64,000 nucleotides of DNA from Brienomyrus brachyistius (GCF_023856365.1 NC_064548.1:8729642-8793641); one strand, 5' to 3'. Shown: positions 1 through 12,985, counted from the stretch's first letter. Made by a program: numbers and translations. Notes: a model not told the origin generated them from the letters alone.

Positions 1-230
1 TCTCCTTTTTAAAGGCATACACACATATACAGGTGAGGGCGAACTTGGTGTCAGATTGCAGGATCAGTCATTCATCCAGCAGTCTCTGGAGCATATTTCA
101 GAGGTGCTCAAGAGCCCAACAGAGATGTGCCTATAATATGCCATGATGCATGGCTATAGCATACTCTGTCGAGCATGGGATTCAAACCAATAACATTCTG
201 ATCACAGGCCCTGAGCCACAAACCACCCCA
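1..230 (+). repeat. SINE-like dispersed repeat, 5' end outside window
   Basis: The block shares its order of phrases with 17562-17752: a TCTCCTTTTT start, a CA-rich stretch, 'aggtga..gc', a 'gtc..gatt' segment, 'gcccaacagagatgtg', then 'gattcaaacc' and a final 'ctgatcacaggccctgagccac'. That last part resembles the tRNA-like end of many fish dispersed repeats. The copy is heavily diverged and has no coding content. The family name is not assigned. Confidence 0.6.
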
Positions 231-1630
231 TAGGGAGGTATGTCATTCCCTCTTTTGACACGGCATCAGCATTCAGCGTCAGTCAAGTGCCGGTTTCATA
301 CAGACAAGAGGCTCAGATGCTGTCCACATCGAAGACAATGTGATTAATCCGCCTTTCACTTGAAGTACATGTTAACACATGCGATATGGAGAACTGCAAA
401 ACATAGCAACAATGGTGATGACAGATAACTAGTTTGCACATCTCCTGTAATGTGAGAGACGGCATGAGGAATATACAGGATCCAATACTCTATCCCAGGG
501 CCATGACTGTGTGAATCAGAGACGGGTGCAGATCACTTTATGGAGCCACACAAAAGTGGCGTGATGTCCCTAATGCTGTTCTTCTTCGGAATAATGTAAA
601 TCTTCAGGATGAAGATTAATATTTTAGATATTTCAGCGAAATAATTTCGGATTCCCAGCATTAACCTTCCTTCCTTTTTCAGAAACTTTTCGATTAAGCA
701 CCCACAGGACTGTCCCTCATGTTCTTTATTTTGCGATTGTAACCAGCCCCCATTATCAAAATGGAGATAAGCAGAGGGGTTCCAATTTTTATTATTCTTA
801 TTTTTTTCCCTTACAAGAATTTCGCAGTTTTAAATCATGTTCTTTTTATCTATAAGCAAATCTTTATGCCTGTGATCAGCATTTAAATTGACTCCATCAA
901 AGAAATACAATAATGTAAAATTATATATCCTTCTTTTACATTACCATTGTAAATTCAAGGAAAATGCAGAAAGTAAGTTTACTTCATTTTGGGATTATAG
1001 CCTCTACAATTTGTGTTTTTATTTAATCATATCTTGGAGTTATTGTCCTTGTAAGAGAATTAGTAGAGGCTGTTTATAATCATGCACTGATCATTTACTG
1101 GTCCTCCCCATTTTATCCTATGACAAAAATGTGTCCTTTTCATACGCCTTGTATGGTAAGTACTTTACAACTTGTGTAATTGTGATTAAGCATGTAAAAG
1201 TGCTGTTAAACTATAGAGTTTCATGGGACTACTTTTTTCAGGCTTTCCCTAATTATCCCTCCTGTGTTAAAGGTTACTGCCTGCAAAGGGTACACGCTAA
1301 GGAGTAAATTAACTATGGGGGAAATTACCATGATCCAAATTATGCCACCACTGCTTTAGATTTGAGTCAGTTTGAGTCAAAGCTTAATTGCCTTTGTGGT
1401 AGTTCATTCGCCATGTTTCTGTAGGCCACTTATTCAAGTCACACTACCCATAATTACCTGCTTCAGAAATATTAACGGCACCTGTTGATCTCTGTCAATT
1501 AAGCCAGTATTGCGGGGAACATAGGTGACATTAGGATTAGGGTACTTTGATAGTATGATTGAAGTGAAATCCAGTCTATGTTTTAACATCTGAATTATGT
1601 CATTTATTTTACATGTAAGGACTTGATGAC
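231..1630. other. AT-rich single-copy stretch, nothing recognised
   Basis: No repeat, exon or RNA gene was recognised. The only open frame of note is a short TTG-started one near 888-1079, with no recognisable family and no splice or promoter context, so it is treated as chance. Confidence 0.5.
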
Positions 1631-1862
1631 TTGATGATACTTTATTGATCCCCGTGAGGAAATTCTCTTTCCACCTATCCCATCTTGTTTTCCATGAGGT
1701 ACAGACATCCATGTAGGTGAGAGCAAGCTTGGCAGCGGAGGGCAGTCACTCGCAGCGGCACCCATGGAGCTGGGGGTAAAAGGCCTAGCACAATGGCCCC
1801 CAGTCGTGACCCATACTGCCAAGGTCGGGCTTGAACTGGCGACCTTCCGATCACAGAGGCTT
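1631..1862 (-). repeat. Dispersed repeat with 'actttattgatccccgtgag' end
   Basis: It starts with the phrase 'actttattgatccccgtgag', familiar from fish genomes as the reverse complement of a LINE/SINE 3' tail. It then runs through 'gcttggcagcggagggcagtcac', 'acccatggagctgg', 'aaaggcctagcacaatgg', and 'gggcttgaactggcgacc' to 'ttccgatcacagaggctttta'. The same tail in the opposite orientation occurs at 33990-34033. The family is a multi-copy retroposon; the exact name is not assigned. Confidence 0.65.
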
Positions 1863-1944
1863 TTAAACCTTATTTAAAAATGTATATATGCTTTTCCTTG
1901 TGACTGTCACGATACTGGGATACGTGTTTTACATAATATAACAT

Positions 1945-2045
1945 CCATCTACTGTATCTCCCAAGCCCTTACCCTGATCAGGGTTGTGCCGACGCCTATT
2001 TCAGACCGCAAAAGGCCTGAATATCAGCCGGGATAGTTCCAGGAC
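1945..2045 (-). repeat. Decayed fragment of the TGGATGGA-tail SINE family
   Basis: It reads 'catccatctactgtatctcc', 'gatcagggttgtgccgacgc', 'cagccgggatagttccagga', which is a diverged reverse complement of the 3' half of the family seen complete near 56997-57142. It is non-coding. Confidence 0.45.
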
Positions 2046-2798
2046 AAATTATCCATAAAAGAACACCAACAGAATACATGCGGCAGTTACTGGAAACCAA
2101 GAATTTTTAATCGTATCTTTTAAATACAACCTCATGATGAAATAAAACGAGTCTAATAAGAGTTCGAAATGTCATTCTGTTTTTCTGCTTATTTTAAAAA
2201 TACAGCCAAAAATTTGTGCAGCTGTGCTTTGCATTCCGCTGTCCTTCGGAGGGCTCGGAGGGCTACAGAAAACACTGAGCCTAATCCATTCTTCCTTTTC
2301 TGCGGGTTGACGGTCATCAAGTCTGTCAGCTTTCAGCTCAGCCAGGCAGGCGGTGATGCTGTCCCAATGTCTGGGTTTTGATTTGTTTCTGAGAGTAGAA
2401 TTAACAGGCTGCAGCTTCACACAAGCTTTCCTTCATTTACGACTTTATTAGCGACTCTTCACACACTTGGGGAGATCAGTGCAGGTATCTCTGCTGACAG
2501 CTGATCACTACCTCATTACCAGGACTCAATGCCTGTCCCTCCACTCAATAAATAAATGCCTAATAGATAAATAATACATTTTAAATGCATGTTAATAAAT
2601 AATGCAAGGCCACTAAATTGAGAATAAAGAAATAATCAGCTGATCTCAATCTAAAGAAACGCTAAATAGCTTCCCAGGTAAAAACATCTCTACCCTTCCA
2701 TGTTCTAAGCTTTTACCCTGGTTACGGGGATGAGGGAGTGGAAGCCTGAGATACAGTATGAGACTGTGGTACACCGTGGACAGGACAGCAATTTATCA

Positions 2799-2841
2799 CA
2801 TGCGCACATACATACACACACATACACACACACATACACAG
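2799..2841. repeat. Interrupted (CA)n microsatellite
   Basis: CA dinucleotides are broken by TACA and GCG units. It is a simple-sequence tract and makes low-complexity open frames on both strands. Confidence 0.9.
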
Positions 2842-3170
2842 TCTGTGGCACCGATTAGCCAAACTGCATTTCTTTGGTCTGGAATGCAGAGAGGAAACTC
2901 TCACAACAGGAATTCAAGCCCCCCAACCCAGGTGGATATGGGTATCTCTGTTGTCCACCAGGCCGATAGTTCCCCCTGGTAGATTTCAACAACCGGGGAA
3001 GGAGGAGACCCGACTGGAGTGCAGAAGTGAATTTTAAGGGGGATTCAAATTCATGATTTTCATTACTGACCGCGTGTTTGATCGGTAGCAAACAAACTTC
3101 GAAGGGGGGGGTGTGTGCTAAGCCTGTAATTTTACTACGTAGCTATGTGCCTGCTACCCACTAAGCCCCA

Positions 3171-3569
3171 TTGGTAATAACCTATAATCTTCATTTATTT
3201 ATTTTGTTGGCATGTACATGGAATTATCTACTGACGCTCCAAGTACAGGCATATCTGTCCTCTGAGCACAACGAGTTTTTAACTGAGCCACATGTCATTA
3301 GAAAGGCAAGTGACACAGTGTCATTAAAAATTACATTTGACACATTTATTTCAGAGCTACAGTATAGTGGTTTAAGACCAGGCAGCATATTAATGACAGT
3401 GGCTGAATATACACTATGGGTTGAAAAATATGACAGATATACTATCTTCCTGCGACACTTCTGTGCTACTAAAATCCTAAATTATAGCGTGAAATATTTG
3501 GTAAGATTTAAAGTGAATCATTCCCATATGCAGGATTTAAGTGAGGTAATGATGTGGTTTTGGATTTGA
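3171..3569 (+). other. Unrecognised 132-codon open frame
   Basis: This is one of the longer open frames not explained by a repeat. The predicted protein starts with a hydrophobic stretch (about residues 5-24), then a mixed charged/aromatic segment with no motif I recognise. A GTAATG donor-like string lies at its end (near 3545) and an AG follows a weak tract near 3246, so an exon cannot be excluded. The frame is AT-rich like its surroundings and has no codon-bias signal I can see. Chance is the most likely explanation. Confidence 0.12.
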
Positions 3570-3967
3570 ATGTTTTGCTTCAGTCTGCTTGAGTCAGCTC
3601 ACACAGGGAGGTCAGTGGCTTTTCTGTATAACTAATAATAGTCACCTGGACTGGTGCTTCAGACACTTCCAGTGTTTTATAAATTTTTAATGAGGCTACA
3701 CAATGCAAGGCTGTAAGATGCAGAGCGTAATTCTATGTGTTTCAGTTTGTCTTCATATGAATCATCTGTGTGTGTATGTATATGGAAATTTTGTCTTATT
3801 TTCTTATTTGCTGCCATCTTGGCCAGGACTTCCTGGAAGAAGAGATATCATATCTTAATGGAACATTCCAGGTAAAATAAAGGATAAATAAATAAATAAT
3901 AAAATAAATGTGTTTTGCAGTTGTCGGGTAAAACATGAAAGGCTACGATGAATCCTGCAGTAGGATA

Positions 3968-4260
3968 GCACTACCGGTTAAAAGTTTTTGTACTGAGATT
4001 TTCTATGTTTGTATGCTACTCACTTAAAATTGATCAAAATATACTCAATATTCTTTGGCGACAAATAAATTTACAATATTTTCACAATTTGAGTACATTT
4101 ATTAACAAGAAAATAACATATTTTTGATTCATGAAAGCCTCCTCTAGCAGTTACAATAGCAGGGAAATTTCAAGGCATTCTTACATGATTAAACGATTGC
4201 AATTTTGTCTGCCACAATTCGCAGCAAGACAATGGGTGCAGTGATCTTACTCTTAAAACT
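3968..4260. repeat. Possible Tc1-like transposon end fragment
   Basis: The phrase 'cactaccggttaaaagtttt' (from about 3970) resembles the terminal repeat of a common fish Tc1-like element. The later 'gaaagcctcctctagcagtt' fits the usual inner part of such copies. The second end was not found and the middle is very AT-rich, so this is an eroded, internally deleted copy at best. Confidence 0.4.
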
Positions 4261-4394
4261 TACTTTCAAAATATGGCTCAGTATACCGTATATCTGCAAT
4301 TATTGGTGACTACCGGAGTCTTTGTAGAGTGGAAGCCAAAACACTTGAAACGCTTTAATAAACCCACCCAGGCAGCATAAAGTAAAAGCACCAG

Positions 4395-4600
4395 AGAGCC
4401 GGTGTCCTCTGCAATTCAAATTGACGGTAGAGTGTCTCGCGCAGCTGCCAGTCGCAGGCATTTACCTGGGAGCTACCTGACTAGCGCGCGGCTCACGCTC
4501 AGCAGCGCGCTCCGTTCGTCGGCGCGCCACTTCACTCGCTTTCCTGCGGTTACGCGTGCGCGGAACTTCCCGGGAGCGCGAGACCGTGACACCGAGGCAA
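4395..4600. promoter_or_regulatory. Isolated short CpG island
   Basis: By eye about 27 CpG dinucleotides fall in roughly 195 bases (4400-4594), in a window where CpG is otherwise rare. It contains several GCGCGC-type runs, an ACGCGTGCGCGG string and TTCCCGGGAG. An inverted CCAAT box (ATTGG) lies about 100 bases upstream at 4302-4306. Islands of this kind in fish usually mark promoters or first exons. No coding exon was found next to it; the 71-codon frame across it is arginine/serine-rich and probably a by-product of GC content. The direction of transcription cannot be read from the sequence. Confidence 0.5.
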
Positions 4601-4907
4601 ATAGCTGTCAGTGGTGATGCTGCTTTTTAAGGAAAACAGTCAGAAAGCAAGCAATGCAAACAAACCTGGACCTTTATTTTTAGAGGTGCAGAATCCAAGT
4701 TCGATGTGGCAAGCTACCAAAATGCACACTTTTAAGCCATGGCTGTGCAGAAATGTTGTGATTGGAGCGTAGAGAGGAAAATGCAGTCGACAGCATAACA
4801 AACAGAATATGCTATAACTTTGTTAAACACCATCTAGTGAACTTTACTTTTAAATATGCCCTGAGAGTTATATATTATTAAATCTGCATCTCTTCATGTT
4901 ATGGTTG

Positions 4908-4910
4908 ATT

Positions 4911-4958
<48 letters not shown>
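4908..4958. repeat. (AATC)n microsatellite
   Basis: About twelve perfect AATC units lie directly next to the ATCT tract. Confidence 0.97.
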
Positions 4959-4965
4959 CATTTAT

Positions 4966-4966
4966 C

Positions 4967-5003
<37 letters not shown>
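4966..5003. repeat. (ATCT)n microsatellite
   Basis: About nine perfect ATCT units follow the AATC tract after a few bases, making a compound microsatellite. Confidence 0.97.
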
Positions 5004-7737
5004 CATTAGTCTGTCTGTGTTTTTGTTTTTCTGTTTGTTTATATATGACTATTGGCACACAATAAGATAGGGATGCATATGTGACAAAGAACGTATTCAA
5101 TGCGTATTTCAGAATCGGATGCAGTAATGCAGAAATTGTGAAAAGAGATCCCAGAGATATGGACGCATGTGCTTTGGCTTTCGTTTTAAAGCTAATTTAC
5201 CTCTTACGCTTGTGTAAGCTATAGAGCGAGCCGTCATACATCGAGGTTAGCATCACAGTCGGGAGTTCTTAAGCTCCACTGGTTCCAGAATCACTAAGTG
5301 CACTATTACATCTCCTGTGAAAATAATACATGATTAATCACACGCTGTGTCCGAGCTGAACATTGCAATCATCACCTCACCAGGGCTTCGAGTTGAGTCC
5401 TGGATAATATTGGAGAGGGCTTTGTGGAAACAGGGAATCATTCCTGGATTAAGTCACATCTCTTGACTTTTGATGACTCTTGAGTTAATTGTGGATTAAA
5501 TGTGCATATTTGTACTATGAATACTTCAGTTATTGGGAATATATTATCAATGGGACTCTTGTGGGCATTGGAGGAAATGTTATGGTACTTGTACTTAAGA
5601 TTAATAGGGATATCGCAGATTGAGTATGTGGGCCATGAGACCAGATGGTTAGGAAATCTGTATTTAATGACTCAAATTTTCACCCTGGTACACCTTCAAA
5701 TGATGAATGAGTCTTAATGGCTTAGGACATTCTCTTGTAGCAATGACAGGTACCACATGTGTCTCTGTAGATTTAATTTCCAAAGACAGTTCTGTGTCTA
5801 TTAGTAGTCCTTTTAAATAGTCTGGTACTTTCAACATGGGTGGAGCATTCTTTAAAAGAATCTAAAAAGAATCTCATTACTGTCAAGCCAGTATAACTCT
5901 TGCCATTTTCAAAAATGCGATGCTTCCTCAAAACGGACTATTGCAAAAATTAATAATACATTTTCAGCAAGCGTTCTGAAGATTAGTATTAAGGGATACA
6001 ATAGAACAGTCATCCATTGGTGTGAGTAGTACCTTTTATTGAATTGTGAACCTTATTCCTTGTGCAATGATGTTTGTCAGAATTTATGTGTTTTTATCGT
6101 TTACTTGTTTGTTTTCAAACATTTAAAGCAAAGCATTCTTTTTCATGGCAAGTAATGTAAAGATATATGAAGAAAATTAATTTGAAAAATAACCGCCTCA
6201 TGATAATTACCAAAAAACCTCAGAAAAGTAAATGAGAACTCATACTTCACTTGGTGCACTTCCTTTTAAGTTCAATCGCCGAGTTGTGACCTGTCAGGTT
6301 TTAATTATATGTTTTAATATTTTTAATAAGGAATTAACAAATTAATCCATTTAATTGCATGTTGGAGCACTCCAAAGACTTCAAATAAAATGTTATTTAT
6401 TTATTTATTTTCATTGGTATAGATATATGTTTGGTATAGTGAAAATGCAGTTTAAAGTGTAATCATATACAGCAGTTTTGTTTTGTGTATTTGGGTACAT
6501 CAAAAATGTGAATATTAACCCTAAAAAGCATGGGTTGTACCACCAAAGCTGGTTGGTGTTCTGAAAACAATCAGTCAGACACATATATGTGTCTTATATT
6601 GCTGGGTAGGCACTAATCCTTTGATTTCTAGATTTAATTATTGCCATAATGTGTTATTCTCCTAATCTGTAAACTAACTGGCATTTCCTTTCCTTAATGA
6701 TCCATTCACTTTTTGTTGAAAGTTAGACCCTTATCATTCTACTATGTAGTACAACTATGTAGGTACAATATTTCATTTGGTATCATGGAGCACCTGGTTA
6801 CCAGGAAATAAAATGTTTGATTTTGCACATCTAATGCAGATAAAATTATTACACCGTGGCTGTAAAATATTATTCATCTACAAGTTGAAGCTGCATATTA
6901 TGGTCCATATCTGCCTATTCCCTGAATGTGGGGGGCGGGCAGTGGGGGTGGGGGGCTGTGATGTATTTGCCGTTTTAGTCTCAGACAATGGGGTATGTCT
7001 GTGAGTGATTATGTTTGATGGATAAGGCAAAAAAATGCTAACATCTCAATGGGATATAAGTGATTTTCACTTAAAACCCCTTTATCACAGTAACATTTCT
7101 CTTCTCGACACGCTCCCTCATCAGAACCCCACTGTTTCCACAAATTCAAGCCTCTTGGCAATTGGTCAGATGTGTTTCCATTTCTTCCTAACAGGCTTTC
7201 AGCCGTAGGATAGAAGCTTATTGCCGTATTATCGGTCTTCGATGTTATAATTTCAGTGAGGATCGTGTCAGGATAAAATAAAAAAATAAGTAATGAAGGA
7301 CGTAGAGACGCTTACAAAGAGGCGAGCAAAAAAGGATTCAAAGCGTTTCTTTACTTCTCATCAGGATATTCAAAACAGGGTCACAAATCCTTTATCCTCA
7401 TTAACAGGTTAATTGTTTTTTGATTATATTTATGAACTGAAATGCCAAATAAATTAATGTTCTATATGTAACATTTATAATGTTGCAAACCTTAAACGAA
7501 ACACATTCTTATTAGTTCAGGTTACGGAATTCATTGACTCCACAACCCGTTATTGGATGTGCAAGTCTAGAAGATGTATAGAAAGTATGTATTATATTCT
7601 GCAGAGTCTCCAGCTTAAATTGCTGAAAATTATTCCATCTGCTGCTAAATGGTTGAGGCTCAGGTGCAAAATCTAGGTTAACAACATCCATGTTTACGCT
7701 GTATTTTGGCATAGTTACCCTTTACTTTAAATCTCCT
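5004..7737. other. Single-copy AT-rich stretch, nothing recognised
   Basis: No exon, RNA gene or known repeat was recognised. The blocks near 7090-7330 have a mixed composition and could be conserved non-coding DNA. A short TTTA run occurs near 6390-6410. Confidence 0.45.
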
Positions 7738-7760
7738 TCATTTATTTATTTATTTATTGA
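7738..7760. repeat. (TTTA)n short tract
   Basis: A short TTTA/TTTAT run lies directly before the SINE head. Confidence 0.8.
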
Positions 7761-7769
7761 AAGCATCAT

Positions 7770-7862
7770 GGGGCGGCATGGTGGTGCAGTGGTTAGCAAT
7801 GTTGCCTCACAACTCTGGGCCCTGGGTTTGAGTCACATGTATGTGGAGTTTACATTTTACAA
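7770..7862 (+). repeat. tRNA-headed SINE fragment
   Basis: It begins with GGGGCGGCATGGTGGTGCAG. An A-box-like 'tggtgcagtggttag' is followed about 30 bases later by a B-box-like 'gggtttgagtca', then 'tgtggagttta'. This is the 5' head of the same family whose body and TGGATGGA tail are seen at 56676-57142. The copy is truncated soon after the head. Confidence 0.75.
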
Positions 7863-9594
7863 GTCATTACACAATGCAACATCATTACATAATGAGCTGT
7901 TGCCTGTATCATTACATTTCTATTGTATGACCATTGCTCTGCTATGAGTCTATCTGGGATCTCTCTCTCCCCGCTCACAGTAGGAGACCCCCCCCCCCCC
8001 CCCACACCTTTCCCTGGGATGATCCTTTGCTCTCACCTCTCCACAGTCAAGGGGCCATCTTCTGCAAACCACACGTTCAATTACCACAGAGGGAGTCTCT
8101 CTCCATTACTCGCTGGGCCGACTGGAGGGCAGTGGGAGCCTGATGGTTTTAAAAGCGCACGGTGTGATCAATACACCATCAGACACTGTGATTTAACAAA
8201 AAATGCCACCTGTCTACATGTTGCAAATTATACACATACAGTAATGTGTTTATTTGGGATTCATTTTAGTTTGACACTTTTCACATCATAGGGTTTAGAA
8301 GCCAAGAGCAGTCAGATTTAGAAGCATTCAAGGTCCATCCACAGGTTTGTGAGATCAAGATGATGCTGACAGTTCTCATCATAGAGTACCTTAGCTGTCT
8401 GGTGATATAAGACAATTTGGAAATATGACTAATGTCAGGTTCGAGCAAACAACCTTGTATCTATCAAGAAAACCTTATTCCTATTTCCAGACATTCATGA
8501 GATACTTGTAACCAGTAGCGAAATAGAGGTTTTATTTCTTATCTCCCTCTTTTCTTACACACTGGGGGACATATAGGCTCCATTTATATACCATTTATAC
8601 TCTAAACGTTTGTTCAGTGCAAGACATGGAGTCAATGTAATTGTTAAAATCAAATATATGAGTCTTGTATATGTTGTGCCCCTGTATGAAAAGGAGGGGA
8701 TTTATGCAATTTTGACAATAAAAGGAATGTCCTTTGTGATGAACAGGTAGCATGATGAATGAAACAGAATCACAAGACAATTAACTGATGCTTTTGACTG
8801 AAAGGTGTCTTTGAATGGTTTAAAGTTCACAACATTTTAAAAGAAAATGTTTGAGAGAGGGAAAATATATAATTTCCAGCACTGTAGAATTCATTCTTTT
8901 TTAATTTCTGCAGAAATAAAATGTATTATTTTAATGACTGAAATACTAATGCAATTTTGTTCTGCACAAGTAGGGCAACGCATTTACATGAAGATGTCAA
9001 AATGAGTTTATGCCTTTAATAAGAGTGAAGGTGAACCTGAGAGAGAGGGAGGCATTCTGCTCATATCTGTAGCATAGAAATTAATTCCAAGGTTTGTGCA
9101 GAGAATCCCCAGTCACCTAGTCTCTGACCTGAGAATATGTGATACCTCCAGGCTAAATAACACACCTTTGCAATGATGCGTCCCGCTGCTTTAAATATTC
9201 CCAGGGTCACCCCTGGTCTGCTCATTGCCCTATGCAGGGGCAGCAGCAGTGATTAAATGTGTGAATGATGCAAATGCAGACACACCTAAATGTGTATGTG
9301 ACAAATCGTGTTTTAAAATGTGCTTCTTTTTTACTAGAATTTGCTTGAATTTGCTTACTTTTTACAAAAAAAAGTGAATAAATGTAAATATGTAAGCTCT
9401 TTCATTTATCTAGTTGCATAACATACTGTACATCTTGCATGCTCTGTGTTTTCAGTTTTGTTTCGAGTCAGTAGCTGCAATGCAGAATGCGGTAGTTGCT
9501 GGATTACTGATATTATAGCTTTTGATACTGGTTTGTTATTATTCATGAGATATAATATAATGCTACATATACACAAGCACCATATAAAGAACAG
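7863..9594. other. Single-copy DNA with a poly-C tract
   Basis: It contains a run of about 16 C at 7988-8003. Overlapping frames of 122 and 69 codons near 7923-8291 cross the poly-C tract and show no recognisable domain. Nothing else was recognised. Confidence 0.45.
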
Positions 9595-9595
9595 A

Positions 9596-9830
9596 GTGCG
9601 GTATGTAGCCCAGTGGGTTAGGTTAGGAAGGTCACTACATTGGCAGAGTTTTTCCATAAGTAATGCCCTGAAAACTGCTCCGAGGGCAGTGGATGGACTG
9701 CTGGCCCTGTGCTCAGACCAAGCTTCACCATCACCTGTATATCTCTGCCTTAAAAAGGAGAGCATGATGGGAAATGTGAGATCTAACATACTTTAATGTA
9801 CTTGTACCAAATGGAAAATAAAGCTTTGTT
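9596..9830 (+). repeat. SINE-like element with A-rich end
   Basis: It opens with an A-box-like 'tagcccagtgggttag', continues with 'ggatggactgctggccctgt', 'cacctgtatatctctgcctt' and 'gagcatgatgggaaatgtga', and ends with 'tgtacttgtaccaaatgg' and 'aaataaag'. The tRNA-like start and AATAAA-rich tail fit a retroposed SINE. Frames on both strands across it are by-products. Confidence 0.55.
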
Positions 9831-9839
9831 TCTTTTTCC

Positions 9840-12800
9840 GTTTTTTAAAAGGCGTGTGATTTAATGAAGCACCTGCAGGATGGCTGAGTCTCCCCTCCAC
9901 TCAGAGGACATCCGTCTGCTCTGATCTCTGCTTCGGGTGACTCACCCAGAAAGGTTCTGCAGTCTTAACGGGCAATTAGGAGGTTCTAATTACACAGAGG
10001 AGCTTCATTCGCTTGGATAGGTGTGAGGAAGTCAAAGTGTACTACTCAAGGCAGGCCTACTCAGGCGAGACCGGGAACTTTCTCCGACTTTCCAGTGAGT
10101 ATCGTCACGGTGTCCGGGAATCTTCATGAATATGTATCACTCAAGAACAAGGATGATGTGCTAAACTAAGAGGACATGAACCTCGTCTTAAAAGTAGATG
10201 CTGACAAAAACACACACAATATAGCTGTTTAATCCCTTATAAAGTATTTAAAATTGAGACTATTCATTTATAAATCAAATGTAACAATGTTAACTATATT
10301 TTAAAATCATGGTCAGATTCCTGTTTATTCAGAATTATTTGTTAGTTGCAATTAAAATTAACTCAAGAAGCTCCTGGATTCCAATAGCACACTGCTCTCA
10401 TGCTATGGAATAACACATCAATGAATGAATTAACTAAATTATTAATACAGTGCATGAGCCCAGCGATAGCACTCTTGTGATTTTGCATTTTTTTTTGCCT
10501 TATATTGAGGAACAGGGCAGGAGAAATGCCATCGTACAGCATGTGTAAACACTCATGTTTCCTGCTTAAAGTGCCCGTGGATAGCAGGCTTTCAGACAGT
10601 GAGAATCAGGAGCCAGTGCTCGCCTTTAAAATGTCTGGAAAATACACTTGTGAGCACTGAGGTGGGAAAATGAACCTTTAACAAAGAGCACAGGGACCAT
10701 TATTGTGGAGAAAGCTCACCTTCAGCCATCAGAAATAGCGTAGCCCCACTAGCGAACAAGGCCCTGCCTGGTGGCCTGGTCTCACAGCTTTAATGAGCAT
10801 CCTGTACTGACACTTTGGAGCACTGTTTATATGAACCTTATGAGTAACATTCTGCATTTAGCGCTTCAGCAATATAAAAAATGCTTGTGTTGGTATGCAA
10901 TCCATCAGAATCAAACAGGATTCATTGTGTCCATTAAAAAGTCAAATTAACGCGGAGACATTCACAAAAAAAGCATTAAGGAAAATGTAAGATCTTTTTG
11001 TACTGTGATAATGAGTAAATGATGTTTTGGAAGAACTATGCCCTCTACGAGATAGAGGTGTTTTGTAGTTTTCTTCTCTGAACTGTTTGAATAAACTTTT
11101 GAGGTTTTTTTTGTTTTTTTTGCAAAAATTCTCATAATGACTCTGCTTTTGCTCACTCTCACCTGCTTCTTACTTGCCATATCTTTGTAAAATGCTGAAA
11201 TATTGCAACTATAGCATATACTAACTGTAAGATGCTGTTTACAAGATGTACTATAAATAGTTTTACTGCAATTTTGCAGTAAGGTTTATTCATGCATTTG
11301 CCGGTACATTAAAATGCATATGTGCATCTGCATTTTGCTGTCAAAATAGGAATTCTTTTATGATCTATCTTTTAATACGGACTCCATAAGCAAATGCATC
11401 AACAAGGTTTGTAATACAAAAGCTACAAATGCAGCCATTAAATCCTCGGATGAAAGCCCTCTTATCTACAAAGAAATTTGGAGAAGCCATTAAATGTACT
11501 GGTTTAAATCATACTCATAAACACTTTAAACATAATCTAGCAGAACTCATGTTCCACTTACAGCAAGATCAGTGTTTCTGACTTGACAGTACTTCAAACA
11601 GAATATTAACTATTTATATGAATCAGAGTGAGCCACATATGGAAAAGAACATGTCACTTAATTATGATTAATTGTATTTATTATAATAACAATTAGGCAA
11701 TAGGCAAACAAATTTTATTATTATTTAATTTCTTAACAAATGCTTGTCATATAAAAATAAATAAATAAACATTTTCATTAAGATTGCCAGAAATGGTAGC
11801 TAAGACTAATTTAAAAATTTGTATATCCATCTTAGGATGCTACATAATCAACTTGTTTCAGTGTCTCCAATAGTGTCCCTGTCACGGGGGGTTGGTTTGC
11901 TAAAAGCCCTGCTGTGGTATCGTCTACGTGGCAGAGGAGCAGTGCTGTTAAGATCTGTACCTTCACTTGGCATGTTTGTCACTGTCAATATAAGGGCAAT
12001 GTTCACCTTTAGCTGAGCAACAGATGTGTTTTTACACAGCTCAGGCCGTCTTTTTTGGGAGGAAGTGTGAGGAATTGGCTGCCACCTCCCATTCGATTAC
12101 AGCAGATGTTTGTACATGAATGTGTGGCTCAGCTTTTCCTTGGGCTGAAAGATGACCTCTAGTTGTCAAGGCTAATTTCACCCAATTATATTGCTCTCAG
12201 CAATAGGTTGGCTAGGGTCACATAGGATCCTCTAGGCCAAACAATGTCACTATCGTTTTGTGCTACACTTAACTGTAGAAGGACTATATAGAGGGGATCT
12301 CTAGAACTTCTTCTGCGCTCAGTTCTCCTGGTGTTTTAGGAGATAAGGTAATAGCTAACATATTTGATAGATACCAACTTTCTTCATTCGGAAATTTCAG
12401 CCAGAGACAAAAGCGTATTTGTTTGTGAAGTCAGCACAGTGAGTAATGTAGCATGTGATAAGGGACAAAGTCATGCCTTTCAAAATTAATTAAAACCACT
12501 GAAACATGTTACCTGTTAATGGCTTTTTTCTCAAGCTTGCGACTGCGTCAATGTCAATTAACGTGTGTGTTTAGAATGAAATAAAGCTATTAAATAAACC
12601 CATCAGAAACTGTATGGGCAAAATGTTTGCTTTTTTGCTGAAATTATAGCTTGTTGTGTGAGTTGAAGTTTTTTTTGAGAAAAATTGACAGTGTGTAGTC
12701 TGCCCAAGGATTCCAAAATAATATGAATAAATATTTCATAAAACAAAGAAATATGGGTATTATTGGGAAAGAATAATAATACTAATTATGAAAGGGCAGT

Positions 12801-12860
12801 CCTAGAGATAATTCTCAATTATACATAGTAATAATTAAAAAACGGCATTCTCCTTATATT
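9840..12860. other. Single-copy block with candidate conserved non-coding DNA
   Basis: No repeat or exon was recognised. The pieces 9890-10130 (with homeodomain-type TAATTAC/CAATTAG cores), 10560-10860 and 12020-12260 have balanced composition, few simple repeats and many A/T-core transcription-factor-like words. They look like vertebrate conserved non-coding elements. This is a reading of texture only; alignment would decide. Confidence 0.3.
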
Positions 12861-12985
12861 CATGCAGATTTCCCCTACTTACTCCAGTTTCCTTCCACAC
12901 TCCAAAACATCCATTTAGGTCAACAGTTACTTGTAAATGTGGCCATGATGAGTGACAGTATGTGCGACTGTTTGCTCTACAGTCA
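12861..12985 (+). repeat. Decayed body of the tRNA-headed SINE family
   Basis: 'cttactccagtttccttcca' followed by 'cactccaaaacatcc' is a diverged form of 'gtactccggtttccccccac' and 'agtccaaaaacatgc' at 56740-56776. Head and tail are not recognisable. Confidence 0.55.

Larger units (their letters stand above)
2046..4394. other. Mostly single-copy DNA with a CA repeat
   Basis: This AT-rich stretch contains an interrupted CA/TACA microsatellite at about 2799-2841. A possible transposon end lies near 3968-4000 and an unrecognised open frame at 3171-3569; both are listed separately. Nothing else was recognised. Confidence 0.5.

Noticed and set aside
7770..7862. Functional tRNA gene
   Set aside because: A- and B-box-like words are present but the cloverleaf cannot be formed and the sequence continues as a SINE body.
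7988..8003. Poly-C runs (also 14060, 19192, 50756) as functional sites
   Set aside because: Plain homopolymers near simple repeats; they may also be inaccurate in the assembly.
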